The position numbers and the translations under genes were made by a program. A stretch of 64,000 nt of DNA from Phallus indusiatus (lineage: Eukaryota > Basidiomycota > Agaricomycetes > Phallales > Phallaceae). Location: assembly GCA_027605045.1 (NCBI GenBank), contig JAQFWX010000039.1:350986-414985 (forward strand), written 5' to 3'. Below, in pieces: positions 15,001 to 26,434 of this stretch. The number at the start of each line of letters is the position of its first letter. The stretch's first letter is position 1. A model generated the notes under the pieces. That model worked only from the letters and a program-made list of their open reading frames with translations. It made no database searches and was not told where the DNA came from.

Positions 15001-17735
15001 GACATAATGACAGAGAGCACGCCACATCTCTACCTCTCTGCCCTTCCCTTTGTATCTCACAACTCGTTTGTGTCCAAAAAGTACCTCAGAGCGTATCCTG
15101 GACTGCTCACGTTCGACTGCGATATTGATCAACCGCTCAGTTCTTCACGCCAGGTCGGTATTCTGCGAAGGCAGGCTTCCGCTGGGATCCCCAACAAGCT
15201 CGCCTTTTCTCCAAAAGGCAGATATGTCGCAGCTGGATCTAATCAAGGTGAATTTTGGGTGTGGGACTATATAACAGGGGAGCGAGTTGTGAGCGAGGTT
15301 CGCTCAAAAACTGGAAAAAATGACTATGATCCGCGGGAACTCGGAGTTTGCGACACGGTATTTTCCCCTGACGGAGAATTGGTTTACTGTTGTTTTTATT
15401 ACGGGGATATCCTGATATTGAAAATGGCGACGAAGGAAATCAGCATAGAAAGTATAAAGAGCTATAACGGAATGTGTTGGAATTATGTGTGCAATCTCAC
15501 ATGACTCGTTATATTTAGTTATACTCTTCCTTTAGGTCTGATTAAGATCAGTACTGATATTAGATATCCCGCATAGTAGTTTCCTTATGCACGGACCATA
15601 TCAGATAGTATATAGTATTCAACCTGTAATTATACTTCTCCTCATCAGGTTATACTACAGTACGCCTCCTATCTAGAGATCTCTGAGTCGTTACACTACT
15701 ACTCAGACATTAAGTCTTCATAGACTCGTCGAAGTATAAGCTGACTTCTAACAGAATGACCTGTGCCAATTGTAATTTTTGCACCATCTCTTCGGACGGG
15801 TGCTTTATCGCCTGGTGCACGGCGGAAGGGGGTGCACTCATACTTGATCGGAAGACCCATCGAACTGTTAAGCACTTCGCTGACGGGCTTTACACTTCGG
15901 TCTCACTTTCGCCCAACGGAGAATGGGTTGCCCTTTATCGCCACTTTGAGCAAAACTTGTCCATATGGAATACTCGGAAACAGACAGAAGATGTCGTGTG
16001 CCACTGGCACGATGCTTGGTGGGGTCTGGCACTTACTGACGTTTACATTGCCTTTCAAAATGATGCCTCAATAGAGATCTGGGAGCTACGGACGAACGTT
16101 AAAATCACCGAAATTCAACATGAAACGAATATTGGGTGCTTACATCTTTCTCCCGATAATCAATATATCCTTTTTACCTCAGATGAGACGTACTCAATTT
16201 GGAGTGTGCCTACAGGAGAACTAATCAGTCGATCCTACGTAGACGAATTCACTTGCTGTCTGGGATTCTCGCATGATTCCAGATCGATTGCATTACGCAC
16301 ATTCGATGGTACGATAGACGTTCGACAATGGGACAGGTTTATAGAGCTAGACCATCCGAATGGTGAGGAAATTAGCAGAGTGGACGAATTTTGGCTACGG
16401 GGTAAATATCTCATTCTCCGATATACGACGATCCTTTATGAACTTCACCTTCAAATCTCGGATAATACGACAAGGAACACGGTCGTTCTTGACGTCAAAC
16501 TTGATTCCGAATCTGTCAGTGTTTTCCCTGACGAGGAAAACGTGCGTGTGGGATACATTACCAGGTACGGTCTTTGTCTCTGGGACGCAAAAGAAGGCGA
16601 GATCGTTATAGATGGGCCGCACGTCTTGACCACCACACTCTTGTGTATGGACAATTATCTTATTACTGTCAATCGTGGGACCATTACACTATGGGATAGT
16701 TGTACCCGCACATTGATTCGTGATCCGATCTACTTCCCATATATTGTAGAGTACCTTCTCCCCGTCCGAGGTTGTCGCTTCGCTATTGTTTATGGTTCTA
16801 GAGCGGAAATCTGGGAATGTAAATCGGGTGGCAGACTAGTGCTCGCGTTCAGAGCAAAACTCTCCAGTTCCCCGGTTACATTTTCTGCGAACGAGAAGCA
16901 TATTATATACATATCAAGGGATGGCGTCGATACATTGGATCCAACGGGGGCAAGAGTAAGCTCGATTGCATTCTCATCCCATGACCCTGAAATCCGACTA
17001 TCACTCGATAGGAGGTATCTGTCGTGGATTGATAATGGCGAAATAAAACTCTTTGACGTGGACACCGAAACAATGCTCACGGGCCCTTCGTTGAATCAAG
17101 AAATCGAGAGGTTGTGGTTCTCCGATGATTCGAATCGCCTCATAATATTGTCTCGGGATACCTCGAAGGACACCGGTTTTTTAGATATCTGGGACATACA
17201 ATCGAAAGACGCGGTTATGAAGACAATCCGGTACCCAAAGTTCAGCCCGGGGAAGAATGGAACTTTAGCTTTGAACAACCAGTGTATGGTAGATTTAGTC
17301 CATTGCTCTTCGCAATGTTCGGTCTGGGACTTGAAGACCTATGAGATAATGTCGCGTTTGTATTACAGTGCTCCTCCACCAGCGGCAGCCGATGCTTCCG
17401 ACAGTGACGACGGGTGAGTGATATCACTCAGTATATTCAACTTGTATGGCTTGCTTACAAAATCACTCAGAACACTGTTATCTCACAAGGCGGAGATATT
17501 GGATTATGCTTTAATGGCCTGGAAGAAAGCCTCACTCCCCGCTGTTGCTGAAATGAATAATGGATGGGTTTTGAGTTCGCAAGGCGAGCTTTTGTTTTGG
17601 GTTCCAGAAGACAGAAGAGAGCGGTTTTGGTATCCATGCACGATGCATATGCCACATCGTAACATTACAAAGTTAGATTTTGAATATTTCGTGCACGGTT
17701 CCACTTGGACGAAATGTAGATACAAAGATGAGTAG
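12023..17735 (+). CDS. NLR (STAND) protein: C2-like N-terminus, NACHT NTPase, WD40-type propeller
   Basis: Eleven exons (12023-12029, 12095-12278, 12331-12461, 12521-12771, 12824-12874, 12935-13130, 13186-13332, 13399-14888, 14938-15473, 15755-17413, 17471-17735) total 4917 nt and close in frame: 1638 residues. Residues about 4-130 look like a C2 fold ('KFRIIVKHGSEIKTS', 'NEPLEL'). A helical linker follows to about 320. NACHT starts at about 365 with Walker A GQAGVGKT and Walker B 'VVIVMDALDES' near 468; 'CIILTTRPEQDI' is the sensor-1 region. From about 830 to the C-terminus are degenerate WD repeats ('LAFSPKGRYVAAGSNQGEF', 'VSLSPNGEWVALY'). Family proteins are cytosolic signal-transducing receptors in fungal non-self recognition; the ligand is presumably sensed by the propeller (inference). 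The first exon is only 7 nt. The repeats are divergent rather than near-identical, so the propeller shows no sign of recent internal amplification. Confidence 0.88.
15474..15754 (+). other. 281-nt intron inside the NLR propeller
   Basis: The other ten introns of this gene are about 50-70 nt. This one, needed to join 'SIESIKSYNG' to the next WD repeat in frame (AT|A phase), is 281 nt with donor GTGTTG and acceptor CTAACAG. Its interior is AT-rich with several near-repeats of TTATACT. I could not find convincing terminal inverted repeats or a target-site duplication, so an inserted element is possible but unproven. Confidence 0.55.
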
Positions 17736-19397
17736 GGTTTACAAGGCTAATTCAACGAAATTCTCCTAGCTAGCACACTTGGTTCGGTTTTAAACAGACG
17801 AGTATCATTGATTGTACACCAGACTATAGTTCTAATAATTGTTATGAATGGTAGTCTATCTTCACAGTTCTGTGCGAGCGAAGGTTTCCAGTTGAAAATT
17901 TGAAGACAATTAAATAAATATCATTCTATTGGTATCGGGATGCTTGAATTATTTCAAGTCGCATCAGTAGAAAATGTCGTTCATCCGCCCTCCTTTTTAG
18001 GCCTTCTTCGCCTTCCTCAAGCCAACTTCCGGATCTATGTACGTGTCTACTGCGCTAGATTCGGACGATCCATGCCGAGTTTGAGAAGCCCAGGAAATGA
18101 AACATTAGTTGTCGATAATGTAGAAACAGTGGAGGGTTTAGTAAGCGGGAAGAAGGTCTAAAGGATGATGTGAGTTCATGTCTTTCGGAGACAGTAGAAC
18201 TGGTTTTGTCTGATGATACAACTGACAGTTGATAGAAGCGAAAGAGCGACGCGAAACCCACGTGCAGATGCTTTATGTCGAGCTGGAGAAACTATGGCAT
18301 CATTCCGAGCATGCTTTACCATACTTTACACGATACGCAAGCATTCGCCGATAGCCATCGTGATTCGACCAAGCCCACGTTCAAGCGGTAAGAAAGTTGC
18401 TCCAATATAACATGTTCCTGACTGAACAAGATCCGTCTTGTTTGTGTAGCTAACGTCAACCAAAGCGTGTGAAGGTAATCGTTGCAATTCTTGAAGCTTG
18501 AGGGGAAGTTCAATGGTGTGTGAAGAAGACTGGAACGTTTGAGTCATTGGCAGATGGTAGCTTCCCTGTTCTATGTTGTACCCGGGATCATTACCGTCCC
18601 CACGCGGGACTGGCCTACACAACCCGGCGGGTTGGTGACTAGCCCCTTTCACAATAAAACAGTCTTTCAATTTGTCTGGCTTTCGAGTTCACGCATCCTG
18701 TTGAGTCATGTAGATTCGTCACAGACGAAAAATGTTTTCTTCTAGATACATATAATGTAACTGTAGTCATTGTTTGGTGTATTACGGTAAAAGAATCATG
18801 TCCAAGGGCGAAAAAGTAAAAAGTTATAGCCCTTTAGAGATGGCCGCAAAAGTTGACTGCAATGTGTCTGGCTCTGCACAACGCAAGCGTAGGATCAGGC
18901 GAGGATAGCGGGTGAAAAAAAAGAGGGATAATAATAAACGAATGACGAGGAAAAAGGAACGCAGAGATACCTTGGTAAAGCTACGTACATACCGAGGAAA
19001 GGAAAAAAAGTCTTGGGGAATGATAAACAAAAAAACTTTGTCCACTTCATGAAAAATGTTATAAAAAGAGAGAGAAAGGAGGAAAAGTGAATGGTCCGTT
19101 CTTGAGTGGGTGGGCGGTGGGCGATGGGTGATAAGCCTAGGGAGGGAGCTGACGGTTAATGCAAGATGGCGGCGTGTTCTTGGAATCGTGCCAATCGAGA
19201 AGGCCATGTGTATGCAGGAGGTGAAGATCATAGAGAATGAGATGGGGTGGTTATTGTTGCCGATGAAAGAGGAAGGGGAGGTACCGAACTAAGGAGAAAC
19301 AATATCGTAATCCGAATAAACAAGGGAAAGCATTTTTCATATGCAAAATAAAAAAAAATAAGAGTCCCATAGTATACTTCGTTTTATTTTCTTCTCT
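17736..19397. other. 1.66 kb spacer with weak ORFs only
   Basis: NLR and glyoxal oxidase converge on this stretch. Minus-strand 18326-18548 (a 73-codon part of a longer ORF, with 'ALVDVSYTNKTDLVQSG') and plus-strand 17940-18161 look mildly protein-like. I could not splice either into a recognisable family; they may be exons of an unidentified gene or a gene relic. The rest is purine-rich 3' flank (18900-19340). Confidence 0.35.
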
Positions 19398-21956
19398 CTA
19401 AAACCTGCGCTGTGGTATATATCCTTGCGACGCCTGATATCCTCCTCTTGAAGATGGGGAAGGGTAGTCGCTATACGCAGTATGATCGTTACCCCCTCCA
19501 GCGACTAAATCGGTATGACTTTCGCTTGGTGCATGTAAATCCGCGGTACTATACTGTTGCAATGGTATGAACGGCTGTTGACGGTTTCCACCTCCGTACT
19601 GCATCTCGTTAGGCTGGTATCCATCATTGCTCGCCTGGCTCGGCCGTGTTTTGTAGGCATCAGCCATACCGACACCAGCAACAGCACCAGCATCGTATTC
19701 GTCAACATCACCTTGTGTAGGACTCCTCGCATCTCTGTAAGCCCTTCCCAACGACGCACTGCGGTGAATTCCACCCATGATAGTAGTTCTTGCTGCGATA
19801 GCACGACGTCTTCTCGCGACGATCACAGACGTGAAGATACCTACGGCTATTAAGGCAGCAACTCCACCAACGGCGATGGCAACGATGGAACCAGTGCTGA
19901 GCGAACTTGACGACTTGGAGGCGTCCGATGTCGGCTTCCCGTTGCCTGAATTGGGGTTAGCATTGCCCGTAACTGAAGACGCCGCGAGTTGGGAAGGCGG
20001 TAAGACGGTAGCGGCGAGGAGTGGTTGAGTTCCAATTTGACCATTTCCGAGGATGAGTATTTTACCCATAGATGGAACGCCGTAGGTGACGACGAACAGC
20101 AAGACAGGACCAGGTGTGAACAAGCCAGCGTTGGGAGGCGGTTGTGCAACATGAAGGGTGATATTACCGTTGTCATTAACAGTAAAGGTATTATTCAATT
20201 GCAGCGCACGCTGACCCATGTTGAGACCGTGCGTTGTCCATCCCGGACGAATGATAACAACCGTAGTATTCTGAGCGGCATCATTCCCAGTTCCGTTATA
20301 CGAGTTGGAATCGATGACGAGGTCGAAACTGTTCCCACCGTAGGTCAAGGTAGACGGCATGCCGCTCACGACCGGTCGTTGTTTTCCCCAGTAGGGAGGA
20401 TAGAACTTTTCCAAACGGTACTCCGTGGGAAAGACTGTCGTCAAATTTGTGTCAATGTTGGGGTTACTACCACCGATTAAGACTGAGCCGTCGGCCATTA
20501 GAAGCGCACTGGAGTGGTATAGACGTGGAATAGTTGATGCGGAAAGATTCTCTTGCGACCATCGTTGACCCGGCGGTTTAGTTGGATTGTAGATAGCAGG
20601 CAAGAGTACCGGATCGGACGCAAGAGATTCACCAAATGGCATCAATGCCTCAGTGGGTGTTTGACCTGTTTGTTGAGCATACCCAGCTGTGCCGTTGGCA
20701 CCTCCGTTAACCATAAGCAAGGTAAAGTCAGGAAGAATGATAAATTGCCCCATAGTTCTACCTTGCGGCATATCGTCGTCCTGAACGTATGCTGGAGCAG
20801 AACCATCTTGAGGTTCTGGAGTAATTAATTGACAGTCTTTGGAAGCAGGGAACTCCCAGGTGTTCACTGCAGGGAAGCCGTAGTCTCCGTAGGCATCTGC
20901 GGGCATGTCCTGACCACCGCAAAACAGGATGGTGGGCTCGTAATTGTTAGCAAGAGTCAAGGGGAGCATCGCTGCGCCACCAGAGGCTGGATAAACACGA
21001 ACAACGCCATTGGGCATGGGGGGAAGAGGAATTTCAACGTTGGCCGTATAATTGAACAGAACTTAAACGGCGATAATGGTACAAGTCAGATATTGCGGGA
21101 AAGGAGGTGTAAAGGACGTACTAGTTGAAAGGTTTGCCTGAGCGAAGACCAGGCCTGACGGCATTGTGAACAATAGAGCGTAAGCGTTCAAACCACTAGT
21201 TTCCGTCATGAAGGCCATGTTCTGTTCTGGTCCTCGGGTCGGCCAGAATCCGAAAGTTGGGTTAGCACCACCACCTTCGAATGTTGGGTCTACATTTGGA
21301 AAGTTACGATTGACATAACCTCCACCAGTGTAACCACCCGTCAAGATAACAGAACCATCGGGAAGGGACTCAGCACCTGGGTACCAACGCTTGGAAGGAA
21401 TCGATAATTGCGTGGAGTTGTCAAAAAATTGACATGTAGCTTGATCAATATCGCATGGACTGAAAACTCTGACACCTCGGGAACCGTCAAAGTCACCGTA
21501 CACAGGATTAGGGTTCGTTCCGTCGTTGTTTCCGCCTACCCCGACAGCGCCGTTACCACCAAAGACAAAGTAAGAACCATTAGGGGCGTGCATTCCAGCA
21601 GCGCAGAAAGTATTGCTCTGCACGTCTAAGACAGTATCCGTGTTAGTTTTGAGGTCGAAGGCGGATACCCAAGCAGGATGTCCATTTATCTGAGCAGCGT
21701 TTCCCTCTACCTTATCGAGGAGAATAACGGTGTCTTCGGTGGATAATTGCATCTACATTGGAAGTAACAAAACAGTTTAAGGTCTAATTTAGAACCGACG
21801 GTCTCAAAAAAATAGAAATAGAAACTTTTTTCTAACCATCATAGCGCTGACTTTGCCTTTACCAATTATTTGAAAGGTTCCCGGCTGTTGTGCCCGACAT
21901 GAGATGACCAAAAGAGTGAAAAGAAGCCATAATCTGCAAAGGTGAGGGTGTGTCAT
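19398..21956 (-). CDS. Copper radical oxidase (glyoxal oxidase-like, AA5_1) with C-terminal membrane anchor
   Basis: Extracellular enzyme that oxidises simple aldehydes and delivers H2O2 to peroxidases in wood and litter decay. Exons 21837-21956, 21122-21752 and 19398-21061 sum to 2415 nt (804 residues). ATG 21956 is chosen because it gives a signal peptide (MTHPHLCRLWLLFTLLVISC); an upstream in-frame ATG would bury it. Metal/radical ligands are all visible: the cross-linked cysteine in 'SNTFCAAGMH', its tyrosine in 'RWYPGAESLPDGS', the Tyr-His pair in 'PRLYHSSALLMADGS' and the second histidine in 'WTTHGLNMGQR'. After the DUF1929-type C-terminal beta domain comes a serine-rich linker, one transmembrane helix ('IVAIAVGGVAALIAVGIF'), an arginine stop-transfer (ARRRR) and a tail of about 115 residues rich in Q, G, S and Y. 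So it is predicted to be surface-anchored rather than freely secreted. Confidence 0.92.
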
Positions 21957-24776
21957 GAGAAAGTGGGGAAACCTTTTGCAATATACGTGGAGAGGAAGTG
22001 AATGAGGTGGTATGAGATGAAGAGAAAAAAAAAGCGCAACGCGAGCAAAGGGAGTCGTTTGTTGAGCCGAGGGTGTACCCCGGACACAGGAGTGGTGCCG
22101 ATGCCGCGGTTCGGATTTATTCGGCACCCGATGCCTGATGACAAGGCAATGAACGATGAGTGAGTTTCATTTTTTATTGCTGCTAAAGAAGGCGACAAAA
22201 CTCGAATGAAAATTAATGACCACTTTTTCAATGAAAGGTGAACGAGTAAGACTGCTTGCAAGAATGCGGATGCACAAAGGACGAACAATCAACAAACACA
22301 CAGTTTCAGAGCCGAACGTCTTCGAAACAAACGATTATACAACGATTCTATTTTTATATCCGCGCCATGTTCGGAGATCCTTCCCAATACGAAACTTTTG
22401 TGTTTTGCTCTTGCAGAGAGTATTTAAAGATTGTTATTCAAGAGTAAAATGATTCAATATCTCAGTTGAACATAGTAAATACAATCAAATAAATTCGATC
22501 TTCCTTTGAGTGCAGCGACGCGCGCTTGTGAATTCAACTTGATTTCAACAAAGTTTCAGATCGTGTGTTCACTATTAATACGAAACAGTGATATTTATTA
22601 TTGGAACAGCTAAAAATACTTTTCAAACAATTCAGCCTCTTTTATCCAAGTTTCTCTGCCGCAATGCACGATGCTTCCTGATGCTCTCCACTCCAAAAAA
22701 GTTCCGGTGTTCGAGGGTCTTTCTGAGCCCCAAACGGTGCCTGACGTTGGTTGCTACGTGCTGCTACGTATGTATTACGCTACAAATGATATCACGTTCC
22801 TCAATATTCAGGTTTATCACAAAAATCAAGACATGATCAAAACTGATATACCATGCTAAAAACTTTTGTGCAACTGTCAGAAATGTCAAGCTTAAGTTTA
22901 AGCAACGGCTCGCGCGCAGTTTTTGATCGTCTGAACTTTTCACCATCAAAAAAGCGTGTGATCTTCTGGCGAATTGCTATGAGAAACAAAAAAACTATTA
23001 TTCTGCGTCACAGAAGTCTCAGCCACAGAAAATCTGCAATTCTTTGCTATCCTGAGGGTCTTCACTGTTATTGTGTAGGGTTAGATGGAGGCGGAACGCA
23101 GTGTCACACATGTATGTCACATGGCCTACATACTGCATACTATTTTTCACAGCCTCAACTCACCGTTTCGCCACAAAATATGCAAATTCGATTGGATCAA
23201 TTGTTGGAATATTCCACATTGTGTATCCATCCAAACTAGTGTGGTATTGTGAGCCCTGCAGGTGCATTATGACCCCCACTGACATTTTGCTGACACCGCC
23301 ATTTTTGTTTTCCTTCTTTCTTCTATTGACATTATTCCATTCCTCACCGGATTTCTTTTTGATGAGTTGGGACCTCCGATGAACCCTGACAACTGGGCTA
23401 CTAACATGATTTGAAGAAAACGTTTTCCACCTCTGGTTTCATCACTGGCACGGCAGCAATGTATTACGGCGCTTGTAACCTAGCAAAGTTGTTGAGATGA
23501 GAACGCAGCTACAGAGCGTTGTCCTGTTATGATCATCGAAGCCTTACATACAAATATCAAATGACTTCGGTCTTTACGTCAAACGTCCGTCTGTCAAGTC
23601 AGATCAGTAAAACCGCCAAAATGAACTGGTCTAGACTATCTTTTCGGGCGAAGAAGACTCTTATGGTATGGCAACTCGGTGTGAGTTTTGGTGATGTCCT
23701 ATCTCTCTTATTTTGCTATTGGGTGGTACCAGACGTTTTGATGCATTTACGTATGCATTTTACTTTTTTTTCAGATGACCTCTACTCGCTAGTGCATATT
23801 ATGTATTTGGAACATGCAGACATTCCGACATCACCCGTGATATTCGTGAAAGCTTCCTCGAGCATCGTTTCACATCTCGATGAAATGTCATGTTGAAATT
23901 GGAAGGTCGGAGAAGCACGCCTGCTTTTGGGAGAAAGAACACTGAACGTTTCTTATTCAATATCGGTAATTCAGGGTAATTCAGAGCACCGTGCGATTTC
24001 TATTGGGAAGCTTCTTGTTTTTGACTCATCTTCTTGGAAGATCCCGAAAGAAAGGAAAGAATTTTAAGATGAAATTTGAAACACAATGTTACTCCTATCG
24101 GTTTAGTAGGTCGATCTCGACGTTGATTTCAATTATCATTTTTACCTAAAAAAACAGCGCAGTATGGGTTCTTCCTAGCGTTGAATATCAGGCGTCTAGG
24201 TTTGTCCTCACTTCACAGTATTAGGTTTTCTGTCCCTATTACTGGACCATAAAGATTCAACACCACCCAAGGCGCTGGCGTGAGAGTGAGAACCATATGA
24301 ATTCCTTTTTTCGCGCGCCATCCAAAGTTTCCATCAGCTATATTTTACACTACCTCAATTTTTAGAATGTTCAGTCAGTGATTCTTTCTTATTTTTTGGT
24401 CAACGTTTCGTTAAGACGCTCATACAAACAGAAATTATTTTGGTCAATTAAATGCATTATCCTAAATTTAATCAATGGCGTGATTAAATCCGTTGCATCA
24501 CATGCCGTACATGATCGTATCCCACCAAAATGTCCAAAACAGGCATCCGGTCCACGAAAATGAACCCATCGCAGTACTGACCAACAATTTCTTCCCACTT
24601 CTTCACCAATCATGATACATCTCACCATTCACGCTCCACCCAATGCTTCTTTTTATCCCAGTCGCATAGCGATAAGCTGTGATGTTTTCCAGCGAATTGT
24701 CTTGGCTATTTTGGTCTGTATTTAAACGTTGTCAAGGCATGCGGTGTCTGCTTTTGTATCCCTTCGCCTTGATGCC
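21957..24776. other. 2.8 kb stretch without a confident gene
   Basis: The first few hundred bases are the glyoxal oxidase promoter. ORFs at 22588-22859, 22853-23239 and 23519-23896 (plus) overlap in different frames. None matches a family I know, and splicing trials gave no conserved block. The stretch could hold a fast-evolving or decayed gene. Confidence 0.35.
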
Positions 24777-26434
24777 ATGAACCCTCCTCAGCATTTTACT
24801 GGAGTCCGACATACGTTTTGGACAAGATATGTTCATGGTTTGTCTTCTTGGCTTGTGACAGACATAGTAATGTTACTAACCTACCCTCAAAGTGGCCAGC
24901 CTTACGTTACTAATTTACGACCACCGTGGGTACTTTTTTTTCTGGTCGGAGATGTTTCGTTTTGATTACTCGTGTAGTCATTACTTTCGATGAAGAGGTA
25001 TTTGACCTTCTTGGTTTCTTTGTGGTATATTTACAAACTCACCCTTGGAGCCAGTATGAGCTAGTCTGGGTATACCTCGAACGTTCATTTCGAGAGTGTA
25101 ACTTTCTGACTTTTCAAAGAAAGGGGCAAAAGCGAAATCATGGCCTAGGTGGATTTTCATCGCAGCCCGATACGCTTGTCCACTGGCGTTACTTGTCAAT
25201 ACTTTTGGTAGGAATCGCTGATATTTCACATTTCCTTTTCGAGGCTAAATATTCATGTCACAGCTTTGTTTGACCCAAAATCTGATCAGGTAAATGTCGC
25301 TTGCTTTTCGCCATGAGGATACTTGCTAATATCATTGCAGTTGTAAGTGCCACCAAAATTACGTTACGAAAGCGCACAATTTGATGCCATGGGATGACTG
25401 GTAAATTCCACAGCTGTTAGTATTTACCCCTACACCTTTTTAGTTCATACATTGACAACATTTAGGTCAAGGATGGTTGCTCTTCCATGGCTGGTCAGGG
25501 TATCTATTTTTTGCCGGTGTACAAGGTCAGCTCAAATTAGAATTAAATGGAAAAGCAGAAACATGTTATATGAATGATTAGTGATTTCCCAAATGCGTAT
25601 ATGGGCGATGTATAGAAGTCGGACCGTGTTACTAGCCATGTCGGTATTGGTTTTGATCTCTTTGGTGGCTATGGGTGTTCTCGAGGGTTTCGGGTATGCT
25701 AACGTAAAAGGCATGACACGTTTTCAATGACATAGATATTGTTGACCTGAGAACATGTTTTAGCGACTTCGGAGCCAGTTCCTGGTCTTCGTGTCTGTGG
25801 TCCGGGCACTGCTCACAATCTACCCCATTACGTGTTTGCTTTTTGGTCTGTCCTTTTTGGTTCCACAATAACCCAAACATGAGTTGAACATTTGTGAGAT
25901 TAGGTTGCCCCCGCTAATAATCGAAGGTGTCTCTGTAGCTCTCGTGTCCCACAAGGCTCTCCTTTACTTCCGAGGGGAAGTCCCTAATAATTGGGCTGGA
26001 ACGCGACTCATGCACTCTCTCCTAAAATACAGCGTATTCTATTTTGCAGTGTATGTGATTGTTTTTTTTCCCTTCTGAATTTCTAAGAATATATTGGCTT
26101 TTCAGCGTCCTGTCTTTATACCTGGGAAATCTTTACATATGGGATCGACTCCCTGTGCGTACCTCGCTACTATTCAGTTTGTACAACCGACTTGATCGTT
26201 TCCGAGCAGACGAATACTTTTGAACTGTTGATACCCCTTACATACGCCCTTCCAAGCATAGCTGGCAACAGAATGCTTCTTTCTCTCAGAAGCGTGTTCT
26301 ACTCGGAACACAATTTATTACCAGGACTGAATGATATAGACTTGATGGAGGTGCATCACGAGCGGGGCGTGACGGTGCGGGTCCACAATCCTTTGCAAGA
26401 ATTCGAATCGTTTTTTGGTGAAAAACGCCTTTGA
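24777..26434 (+). CDS. DUF6533-domain multi-pass membrane protein
   Basis: Hidden in short exons. Exons 24777-24837, 24893-24925, 24978-24997, 25055-25069 (15 nt), 25120-25207 and 25264-25289 join in phase to give the DUF6533 signature 'ASLTLLIYDHLITFDEE', then 'YELVWKGAKAKSW', 'FIAARYACPLALLVNTF' and 'ALFDPKSDQ'. Later exons supply 'FHGWSGYLFFAGVQVISQM', 'RIWAMYRSRTVLLAMSVLVL', 'LRVCGPGTAHNLPHYVFAFW', 'NNWAGTRLMHSLLKYSVFYF' and, after a last intron, 'LTYALPSIAGNRMLLSLRS'. About seven membrane helices are expected. The family is basidiomycete-specific, numerous and of unknown function. The piece between 25290 and about 25467 did not splice cleanly in phase; a protein-like exon there ('HNLMPWDD') is off by one base, so either I missed a splice choice or the gene has a one-base lesion. 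Confidence 0.75.

Noticed and set aside
15490..15745. Transposon (MITE) inside the NLR intron
   Set aside because: No terminal inverted repeats or target duplication found by eye; kept only as an unusual intron.
20025..20480. Long plus-strand ORFs across the glyoxal oxidase gene
   Set aside because: They are antisense shadows of the conserved minus-strand coding sequence.
22853..23239. 128-codon plus ORF as a cysteine-rich gene
   Set aside because: Composition is ordinary, overlapping frames are equally open, and no family match or start context supports it.
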